This document shows positions 1 through 4,973 of a stretch of DNA of 5,469 nucleotides, one piece after another. The position numbers were made by a program, and so were the translations under genes. The DNA comes from Methanomethylovorans sp. (GTDB lineage: Archaea > Halobacteriota > Methanosarcinia > Methanosarcinales > Methanosarcinaceae): assembly GCA_020854785.1 (NCBI GenBank), contig JAHFZE010000323.1, positions 1-5,469 of the forward strand, given 5' to 3'. The notes beneath the pieces were generated by a model. The model was not told where the DNA came from and did no database searches. It worked only from the letters and a program-made list of their open reading frames with translations. Position 1 is the first letter of the stretch. Every line of letters starts with the position of its first letter.

Positions 1-764
1 ACACCTTTTTTGGTATTACAGAACACCAGAGAGGACTTCATTTCATAGTTATCTATGAGCCGGCACAGAATATCGTGCTTTGACCTGCCTTTTGTATCAA
101 AATAGAACTGCTCTATCTGAGGAACATTGATGTTCTTCTGCTGGGTCTTAACTAACAAGGGTTCATGCTGATACCGGGTTGTCAGTTTCATAATGGGCTT
201 GGGCATGGTTGCAGAAAAGAGGATCGTTTGTCTTCTTTCAGGTGCCTTGTTAAGGATAAGTTCTATATCCTCTCTGAATCCCATATCCAGCATCTTGTCC
301 GCTTCATCCAGCACAAGCATTTTCAAGTTGTCAAGTTTGAGCGTGTTACGCTGAAGATGGTCCATTACTCTTCCCGGAGTACCTATCACTATATGGACGC
401 CTTTCTTTAAAGTCCGGATCTGTCTTTCTATGGATTGACCACCATATATAGCTTGGATCTTTATATCCTTATATCTTGAAAGCAGGTTCATCTCTTCTGC
501 AACCTGGTTTGCAAGCTCTCTTGTGGGACAAAGTATGAGTATCTGCACTTTCTTTTGTGCAACGTTCACTGATTCAAGTGCAGGTATTCCAAATGCTGTG
601 GTTTTCCCTGTACCAGTTTCAGCCTGTCCTATCACATCCTTTCCTTCAATGATATGAGGAATGGCCTGTGCCTGTATGGGAGTAGGATATAAGAATCCCA
701 TATATTCAATTGCTTTTTTGATATCTGAAGATAAATTCAGATCGTTAAATGTAATTTTATTCAT
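1..764 (-). CDS. DEAD-box ATP-dependent RNA helicase, 3' part cut off by the window edge
   Basis: This is the N-terminal 254 codons of a superfamily 2 RNA helicase, an ATP-driven enzyme that unwinds or remodels RNA in the cytoplasm. I translated it from the minus strand, starting at the ATG at 764-762. The visible motifs, in order, are the Q motif near residues 24-31 (FLYPTPIQ), Walker A AETGTGKT at 48-55, PTRELA at 80-85, GG at 108-109, TPGR at 129-132, DEAD at 153-156 and SAT at 184-186. The second RecA-like domain begins with SLVFCNTKK near the window end, and its later motifs lie outside. A weak AGGA (776-773) precedes the ATG. The gene follows the TRAM gene after a 114-base leader containing hairpins. 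Helicases of this type are cold-induced in Methanococcoides burtonii (family knowledge), so a role in RNA unfolding at low temperature or in ribosome assembly is a reasonable inference. The family assignment is secure, but the exact cellular substrate is unknown. Confidence 0.96.
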   Translation of the reverse strand, partial: MNKITFNDLNLSSDIKKAIEYMGFLYPTPIQAQAIPHIIEGKDVIGQAETGTGKTTAFGIPALESVNVAQKKVQILILCPTRELANQVAEEMNLLSRYKDIKIQAIYGGQSIERQIRTLKKGVHIVIGTPGRVMDHLQRNTLKLDNLKMLVLDEADKMLDMGFREDIELILNKAPERRQTILFSATMPKPIMKLTTRYQHEPLLVKTQQKNINVPQIEQFYFDTKGRSKHDILCRLIDNYEMKSSLVFCNTKKG

Positions 765-878
765 ACTAAAATTCCTGTGTGCTGATCGCACGATTGCGTT
801 TTTTATGTGTCAAAAACAGATAATATGAAAGGTGACAGAAGAAAGATGTCCTTCTGCACACCTAAAGAAAAATCAGAT
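765..878 (-). promoter_or_regulatory. Leader region of the helicase gene with hairpins
   Basis: This 114-base spacer separates the TRAM stop codon from the helicase ATG. On the minus strand it holds a 9-bp stem with one bulged base (arms 851-859 and 832-841, 9-base loop 842-850). Near the start codon are two overlapping 4-bp hairpins that cannot form together: one pairs 787-790 with 795-798, the other pairs 779-782 with 788-791. The second ends two bases before the AGGA that may act as the ribosome binding site. No convincing box A is seen here, so the helicase may be co-transcribed with TRAM or use a promoter inside the TRAM gene. The structures are read by eye, and a regulatory role is inferred from the long structured leaders known for archaeal cold-induced helicases. 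Confidence 0.4.
864..872 (-). terminator. Possible oligo-T terminator after the TRAM gene
   Basis: Read on the minus strand, TTTTTCTTT begins seven bases after the TAA of the TRAM gene. Archaeal RNA polymerase terminates at T-rich tracts without needing a hairpin, so this could end part of the TRAM transcripts. The tract is short and interrupted by one C, so read-through into the helicase gene is plausible. Confidence 0.3.
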
Positions 879-1082
879 TTAGTTGCTGACTTCAGCAAAT
901 GCGAACTTGCGCATGACCTTTGTGACCTTTATGGTCACTTCATCGCCTACGGAAGTACCTGGCACGAATATTACAAAGCCACTTACTCTGGCAATGCCGT
1001 CTCCCTCTCTTGCGATGTCCTCGATCTTTACTTCATATTCTTTCCCAGCATCCACTGGTGCAGTTGGTTCATTTCCGAACAT
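879..1082 (-). CDS. Small TRAM-domain RNA-binding protein
   Basis: This is a 67-residue protein that is almost entirely one TRAM domain, a small beta-barrel that binds RNA. The domain spans roughly residues 11-66. It carries the family signature EGDGIAR at 26-32, followed by GFVIFVPG at 35-42 and VGDEVTIKV at 45-53. Free-standing TRAM proteins of methanogens act as RNA chaperones and have been compared functionally with bacterial cold shock proteins (established for Methanolobus and Methanococcoides relatives). The frame can be extended to a GTG at 1091, but the AAGGA at 1096-1092 touches that codon. The same AAGGA lies 10 bases before the ATG at 1082, so the shorter form MFGNEPTAPV is chosen. 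It sits directly upstream of a DEAD-box helicase, which supports a joint role in keeping RNA unfolded. A box A at 1169-1176 fits as its promoter. Confidence 0.93.
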   Translation of the reverse strand: MFGNEPTAPVDAGKEYEVKIEDIAREGDGIARVSGFVIFVPGTSVGDEVTIKVTKVMRKFAFAEVSN

Positions 1083-1426
1083 ATATTTCACGTCCTTATG
1101 TTAAAGCTTAAGAAACCCAACTATAATGAAAACATAACGGAAAAACAGCATATACGAAAAAGTAACACTATTTAAGGCCAATACGTTATCTGAACAGTTT
1201 ATATCTTAAAGCAATGCTAACTCGAGTTGATACTATATATAATTGTTGGTATTGTCCGGAGGAAGAACTGGCGTTCAGCAGGGAGTTCAAATACTACTGC
1301 CTGCAGCCAGATGGATTAACTCCATAGCCAATATAGAGGGATAATAAGGCTTCAAAAGCAATTCCTTGCGGTAGTCTTTCCGGATATTGCTATCTTTGAC
1401 TTCATAGGCTGAAATGTCTAAACCAA
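1083..1426. other. 344-base spacer between the TPR gene and the TRAM gene
   Basis: No confident gene is present. The spacer holds the TRAM promoter and leader. A 10-base direct repeat, TAGGCTGAAA, occurs at 1405-1414 and at 1435-1444, the second copy lying inside the 3' end of the TPR gene. A 48-codon minus-strand frame (1433-1287) is open but lacks a start near its beginning. It reads like real protein, with segments such as RKDYRKELLLKPYYPS and LAMELIHLAAG, and could be a gene remnant. On the plus strand, 1214-1327 can encode 37 residues with a CWYC pair and a third Cys, but there is no ribosome binding site upstream. These two frames overlap, so at most one is likely to be meaningful. No T-rich terminator is visible right after the TPR gene. 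Confidence 0.5.
1169..1176 (-). promoter_or_regulatory. Box A (TATA) promoter element for the TRAM gene
   Basis: The minus strand reads CTTAAATA, which fits the archaeal box A consensus YTTAWANA at every position. Transcription would start about 25 bases downstream, near 1147, leaving a 5' leader of roughly 65 bases before the TRAM ATG at 1082. A second, weaker candidate (ATTATATA, 1243-1236) lies further upstream and would give a leader of about 130 bases. The immediate upstream sequence is not a clear BRE. Confidence 0.5.
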
Positions 1427-2137
1427 TTAAGTCCTAGGCTGAAAAGCTTTGCAAATGGCTTTTGCATCTACCTGTATATTTTTTTTCTTTTTGCACGTAC
1501 CGTTCCTGTAAAAAGTACATTTCCCGCAACAGAATTCCTTACTTGCAAGCTTGGAAGTTATATTTTCCTTTTGTGTATCAGTGATCTTGAAGTCCCTGCG
1601 ATGCTTGTAGATATGCCAATCCTTATAACACATCATATTTGCGAGTATGGAAATGGTGGGGGGGTTCCAGGAAGTATATATTTTATCTTTATTGAAGGTA
1701 CTATAAGATGCCTGCTTCTCTCTTTCAGCTTGCCGTCTGTGTTTTTCATCAACTATATCCTGAAGTTCTTTCTTTATTGTTTCAGCCTGCGGGTTTTGGG
1801 GGTCGAAGGTCAAAGCTTTATTAATATAATTAAGTGCAGCTTCATATTCCTTCAATTCTTTCAAAACCATGCTCTTATTGAAATAGATCGGATACAGATT
1901 CTGCACTTTCCCGGAATCTATTACAGCATCAAAGAACATGATAGCTTCCCGGAGCTTTCCGGTATGATAGGACAAAAGTCCCATTTTATTAAGAGCAGAT
2001 ACGTTTTTCGGTTCCACTTCAAGGGCCAATCTGTAATAGTGTTCTTTTTTCTTGAGACCTGTTTCTTTGTCTCCCATCAGTACATATCTATTAGAGACAG
2101 CTGACCTTTCCTTTTTGAGAGCTTCCTTTGAGTTCAT
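1427..2137 (-). CDS. TPR-repeat protein with C-terminal cysteine cluster
   Basis: This 236-residue cytoplasmic protein has no signal peptide or membrane segment. Residues about 30-118 form tetratricopeptide-like helical repeats: YYRLALEVEPKNVSALNKMG, then GKLREAIMFFDAVI, then EYEAALNYINKALTFDPQNP. Such repeats usually bind partner proteins. A charged, probably helical linker follows (about 119-145). The C-terminus carries C204-x2-C207-x7-C215-x13-C229 followed by AFQP, a four-cysteine arrangement suited to holding zinc or an Fe-S cluster (inference). The ATG is 14 bases after the DUF2284 stop. An AAGGA overlapping that stop is the likely ribosome binding site, 11 bases from the ATG. As the last gene of the sulfur-transfer operon it could be an adaptor or a client of the Fe-S machinery. 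No specific function is recognised. Confidence 0.88.
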   Translation of the reverse strand: MNSKEALKKERSAVSNRYVLMGDKETGLKKKEHYYRLALEVEPKNVSALNKMGLLSYHTGKLREAIMFFDAVIDSGKVQNLYPIYFNKSMVLKELKEYEAALNYINKALTFDPQNPQAETIKKELQDIVDEKHRRQAEREKQASYSTFNKDKIYTSWNPPTISILANMMCYKDWHIYKHRRDFKITDTQKENITSKLASKEFCCGKCTFYRNGTCKKKKNIQVDAKAICKAFQPRT

Positions 2138-2151
2138 TTCTCAGGATATCC

Positions 2152-2694
2152 TTATTCAATGAGCAGAATACCAACACACTTAATGTCAGCAGGATCACAA
2201 AAAATAAAAGTTTCACCTACTGTGTCCATGATCTTTCCCACGTTGATACCAACAGCTTCCGGAGGGAATCTGCGCAATTCCGGCTTTCTGCATTTTTCAG
2301 CACAAACATCACACTCATTGCATGCACCCGGCCGCAGCAACTGAGCATAGGTAAAACCTTCCCTGAAGGCAAGGTATTCCAGCTCCAGCATTTTATGGAA
2401 AGATCCCCTGCGCAAAAAAGACCAGGCCTTCAAAATATCGGGTTCATGGGACATATCATGCTCTTCGATCAGCAGCAGGGCATTATCGTATTCATGAAGG
2501 ATCTTTCTGAACTCATCGATATCCATAATATGGGGAGGACAGCTTAAGCGTTTACCATAACCTCGGCATCCATATTCACACTTTATCCGTGCCCTGTTTT
2601 CCACAGGTATAGCAGCTGTTTTTACAGGATATGCCCTTAATCCGAGTTCCAAAGCTCTTCTAATGATCATTTCCTGCTTTTCATTCATGGGCAT
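2152..2694 (-). CDS. DUF2284 predicted metal-binding protein
   Basis: This 180-residue protein matches the style of the DUF2284 family (predicted metal-binding, function unknown), common in methanogens and other anaerobes. The N-terminal part has C39-x3-C43-x8-C52 in the context CEYGCRGYGKRLSCPPH, a hallmark of the family. The C-terminal half has C125-x2-C128-x2-C131-x3-C135, the spacing of a ferredoxin-like [4Fe-4S] site, followed by KPELRRFPPEAVGI. With seven cysteines in two clusters, binding of an Fe-S cluster or another metal is likely (inference). The start at 2694 is chosen because AAGGA lies 7 bases before it, while the ATG two codons later would be 13 bases away. It lies 16 bases after iscU and 14 before the TPR gene. 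Placement next to the IscU scaffold suggests that it receives a cluster or helps deliver one. The physiological role is unknown. Confidence 0.9.
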   Translation of the reverse strand: MPMNEKQEMIIRRALELGLRAYPVKTAAIPVENRARIKCEYGCRGYGKRLSCPPHIMDIDEFRKILHEYDNALLLIEEHDMSHEPDILKAWSFLRRGSFHKMLELEYLAFREGFTYAQLLRPGACNECDVCAEKCRKPELRRFPPEAVGINVGKIMDTVGETFIFCDPADIKCVGILLIE

Positions 2695-2710
2695 ACCAGT
2701 ATCCTTTGCC

Positions 2711-3349
2711 TTAGCCTTCGGTAAAGACCACCTTTACTTCTTTGACATCCCAGAGAGCTTCCAGTTTTTCCACAAGGTCTTCCTTGATGGCATTTGCGAA
2801 CTGATGACTGGATGGCAGATCAAGGACAACCCTGACGATACCTTCCTTAACCTCTATCTTGGTTACCAGTTCCGTACGTACAATATCAAGCCCTGCCATG
2901 GGATTCATGACATGCTTAAGCCTGCTTCTTACAACCTCTTCAGTGGTTGGTTCCTGCTCACTTACCAGACCATGCTTTTCTTCATAGTCTCGGATCGCGG
3001 ACCTAAGGCCCTCTACAGCCAGCACCGAGCAATGTCTTTTGACAGGAGGCAGACCACCCAGTTCATCAGTTGCTTCCTGCCATGTGATCTTCTTTGCATC
3101 AGCTATGGTCTTCCCTTTTGCCATTTCAGTGATAATGGATGCAGTAGCTATGTTGGAAGCACAACCATAGGACTCGAACTTTATATCTTCTATCACCGTG
3201 GTCTCAGGGTCCACCTTCAGATAGACTGCAACCATATCTCCACAGGCAGGGCTGCCTTCCAGACCCTTTCCATCCGCATCCTCCAGCTTTCCCACGTTCT
3301 TAGGATTACGGAAATGTTCCAAGACTTTCTCTGTATAAGGAAACTTCAA
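2711..3349 (-). CDS. iscU: IscU/NifU-type Fe-S scaffold fused to a MIP18-like (DUF59) domain
   Basis: This is a 212-residue scaffold on which Fe-S clusters are assembled in the cytoplasm. Residues 1 to about 125 are an IscU domain with the three cluster-ligand cysteines C36 (SPACGD), C63 (SYGCAS) and C107 (PPVKRHCS), and the conserved D38, K104 and H106. Residues about 134-212 resemble the MIP18/DUF59 fold (GLDIVRTELVTKIEV ... DVKEVKVVF), but the family's usual Cys-Pro is absent and the segment reads SSHQFAN. There is no CxxC, so this is not a classic NifU C-terminal domain. The frame extends to an ATG at 3373, but the strong site GAGGTGAT (3361-3354) sits inside that extension, 5 bases before a TTG at 3349. 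Starting there gives MKFPYTEKVLEHF, the normal family N-terminus. The gene follows the IscS-like gene by 10 bases. The function is well supported, while the fusion's role is unclear. Confidence 0.95.
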   Translation of the reverse strand: MKFPYTEKVLEHFRNPKNVGKLEDADGKGLEGSPACGDMVAVYLKVDPETTVIEDIKFESYGCASNIATASIITEMAKGKTIADAKKITWQEATDELGGLPPVKRHCSVLAVEGLRSAIRDYEEKHGLVSEQEPTTEEVVRSRLKHVMNPMAGLDIVRTELVTKIEVKEGIVRVVLDLPSSHQFANAIKEDLVEKLEALWDVKEVKVVFTEG

Positions 3350-3353
3350 AGTT

Positions 3354-3361
3354 ATCACCTC
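3354..3361 (-). promoter_or_regulatory. Ribosome binding site that sets a TTG start for iscU
   Basis: GAGGTGAT matches the complement of the 16S rRNA 3' end. It overlaps the TGA of the IscS-like gene and lies five bases before the TTG at 3349 (counting from GGTGA). The upstream ATG at 3373 has no such site, so translation most likely begins at TTG. Confidence 0.8.
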
Positions 3362-4529
3362 ACTTTTTAGCATAGAGAGGACTTATCTCTCTAAGTCTTT
3401 CCACGATCTCCCTCAGGGCACCCAAGACAGCATCCACATCTTCCATTGTATTATACCTACCGAAACTGAAGCGCAGGGATCCATGAGCTCTTTCATGGTC
3501 GCCGCCTATACTCAGGATTACATGGCTGGCTTCCAGCGACCTGCTGAAACATGCCGAACCTGTGCTCACTGCAAAACCTCGCATATCCAGATGCAGTGTC
3601 ATGGATTCTCCTTCCACGTAATGGAATGTGAGATTGGCGTTCTGTGGTGTGCGATTGATGCGGCTACCGTTAAGTGTAACATGAGGAATATCTTCCAAAG
3701 CCTTGCTGATAGTGTGGTCCCGCATCTGGGCAAGTCTTCTGTTTTCTTCAGGCGCTACAAGTTCCACAGCCTTTGCAAATCCCACTGCGCCCGGAATATT
3801 TTCCAGACCTGCCCTGCGGTTGGATTCCTGGTAGCCTCCGTCCATCCACTTCTCTATAGGTGTATCTTCGCGTATATAGAGAGCACCGACCCCTCTGGGA
3901 CCATGTATGGTATGTGCAGATATTGTTGCCAGGTCCACAGGGATCTCTTTCACGTCCAGCGGCACCCGGGTGAACGTATGTGTGGCATCTGTATGCAGAA
4001 GTACGTCTTTCTCATTGCATATATCTGCAATTGCCTTGATGTCCTGTAATGTACCTATCTCCTGATTAGCGTGCTGGATGGATACCAATGCAGTTTCTTT
4101 GGTTATAAGACTTCCAAGCTGCTCCAGGTCCACGATCCCCTCGCTGTCCACGTTCAGGTAATCTACTTTGTATCCTTGCCTTTCCAGGCTCTTTGCAGTA
4201 TTAAGGACTGGGAAGTCCTCTATGCGGGATACTATTATGTGTGAGCCCTTTTTCTTCCTCACAGCAGCTGCAACACCTTTGAGGGCCATGTTGCTGGACT
4301 CGGTTTCTCCGGAAGTGAACACTATTTCTTCTTCCGATGCACCAAGAGTGCTTGCTATTGATCCCCTGGCATCCATGAGCCCTTCTTTTGCATCTATTCC
4401 CATGGAATAGCCGAACTCTGAGGTTGCCACTGCATATATCTCAAAGAAATAAGGCTGCATAGCTTCCAGGACACGTTCGTCCAGACGAGTGCTGGCTGCG
4501 TTGTCCAGATAAGTGATCTTGTCGAACAT
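3360..4529 (-). CDS. iscS: IscS/NifS-like protein lacking the PLP lysine (probably not a desulfurase)
   Basis: This 389-residue fold-type I aminotransferase-class protein is full length for IscS. The family frame is clear: YLDNAAST at 7-14, EIVFTSGETESSN at 68-80, HANQEIGTLQDI at 153-164, HTDAT at 179-183, GSACFS at 324-329 and SLRFSFGRYNT at 351-361. Compared with E. coli IscS, the PLP Schiff-base Lys206 corresponds to T207 (SAHTIHGPRG, normally SGHK.YGPKG), His104 to D105 and Gln183 to H184. The PLP-contacting Asp180 (here D181) and sulfur-carrying Cys328 (here C327) are kept. T207 is encoded by ACC, two changes from any Lys codon, so a single read error is unlikely. A comparable loss (Asp for Lys) is known in Archaeoglobus fulgidus IscS, whose cysteine helps bind a cluster with IscU. 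This suggests a structural or cluster-sharing partner for the adjacent IscU. GGTGA (4540-4536) precedes the ATG by 6 bases. Confidence 0.94.
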   Translation of the reverse strand: MFDKITYLDNAASTRLDERVLEAMQPYFFEIYAVATSEFGYSMGIDAKEGLMDARGSIASTLGASEEEIVFTSGETESSNMALKGVAAAVRKKKGSHIIVSRIEDFPVLNTAKSLERQGYKVDYLNVDSEGIVDLEQLGSLITKETALVSIQHANQEIGTLQDIKAIADICNEKDVLLHTDATHTFTRVPLDVKEIPVDLATISAHTIHGPRGVGALYIREDTPIEKWMDGGYQESNRRAGLENIPGAVGFAKAVELVAPEENRRLAQMRDHTISKALEDIPHVTLNGSRINRTPQNANLTFHYVEGESMTLHLDMRGFAVSTGSACFSRSLEASHVILSIGGDHERAHGSLRFSFGRYNTMEDVDAVLGALREIVERLREISPLYAKK

Positions 4530-4541
4530 ATTCTTTCACCA

Positions 4542-4961
4542 TCATATGAAAAGAGTGATACTGGCATCTTTTGCTTCGTGTATATATGTACCTACTGCTC
4601 CGTACTCATCGATCCAATCCGTACACAGTTCTTCTTTCTTGATCCCCATTATCTCCATGGTCATCTCACAGGCTATGATCCGGCCACCCAGTTCCTTATA
4701 ATCCTGCATGAGCTTTTCCAGGGAAACGACGTTGGCTTTTTTCATTCTTTTCTTTACCATCCATTTGCCCAGACCCAGCATGTGCATCTTTGAAAGCGGA
4801 CCAGCTTCAAGCCCCCCTATCTTCAGTCTTTGTAGGCCCCAGAAAGTGAAATACAGAGATGAATCAAGGCCCATGGAGAGTGCACCATTGCCTATGATCA
4901 AAGCACTATATATCTTATCCATATCCCCACTATGGACCACAATTACGGCTTTACCTCCCAT
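4542..4961 (-). CDS. DsrE-family sulfur-transfer protein
   Basis: This 139-residue cytoplasmic protein resembles the DsrE/DsrE2-like family (COG2210 type), whose members carry persulfide sulfur on a conserved cysteine. The N-terminal strand and loop AVIVVHSGDMDKIYSALIIG (5-24) and the Y37-FTFWGL strand are typical. C98 in IIACEMTMEIMGI (95-107) matches the position of the active cysteine, and a second cysteine, C113, lies in EELCTDW. A basic segment at about 66-75 (KWMVKKRMKK) may face a partner. The frame can start at 4997, overlapping tusA, but GGGGGTGATC (4973-4964) sits just before the ATG at 4961. That start gives MGGKAVIVVHSG, the expected N-terminus, so it is preferred. The gene follows tusA by 11 bases and precedes the IscS-like gene by 12. 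TusA to DsrE sulfur relay is known in sulfur-oxidising microbes, and a relay toward IscU is inferred here. Confidence 0.88.
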   Translation of the reverse strand: MGGKAVIVVHSGDMDKIYSALIIGNGALSMGLDSSLYFTFWGLQRLKIGGLEAGPLSKMHMLGLGKWMVKKRMKKANVVSLEKLMQDYKELGGRIIACEMTMEIMGIKKEELCTDWIDEYGAVGTYIHEAKDASITLFI

Positions 4962-4963
4962 GT

Positions 4964-4973
4964 GATCACCCCC
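4964..4973 (-). promoter_or_regulatory. Ribosome binding site that sets the dsrE start
   Basis: GGGGGTGATC is a near-complete complement of the 16S rRNA 3' end. It begins at the last base of the tusA stop codon and lies just before the ATG at 4961. It shows that the longer frame to 4997 is not the translated form and allows tusA and dsrE translation to be coupled. Confidence 0.8.

Noticed and set aside
807..1175. 122-codon plus-strand frame covering the TRAM gene
   Set aside because: The TRAM domain on the minus strand is unmistakable, and this frame ends in low-complexity AT-rich sequence.
1281..1300. tRNA T-loop-like GTTCAAAT
   Set aside because: Only the T-loop-like octamer is present. 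No acceptor stem, D arm or anticodon arm could be built around it.
1657..1665. Run of seven G on the plus strand in the TPR gene as a possible frameshift
   Set aside because: The minus-strand frame reads through smoothly (SWNPPTISIL) and the cysteine tail follows in the same frame.
1571..2104. 177-codon plus-strand frame with hydrophobic, membrane-like stretches
   Set aside because: It is antisense to the TPR gene; the Phe-rich hydrophobicity is the complement of Lys/Glu-rich coding sequence.
2663..3370. 235-codon plus-strand open frame
   Set aside because: It is fully antisense to iscU, whose conserved cysteines and motifs prove the minus-strand reading. The plus translation has no recognisable domain.
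3483..4049. 188-codon plus-strand open frame rich in Cys and His
   Set aside because: It lies opposite the IscS-like gene, and its Cys/His richness mirrors the minus-strand codons. No ribosome binding site or family match.
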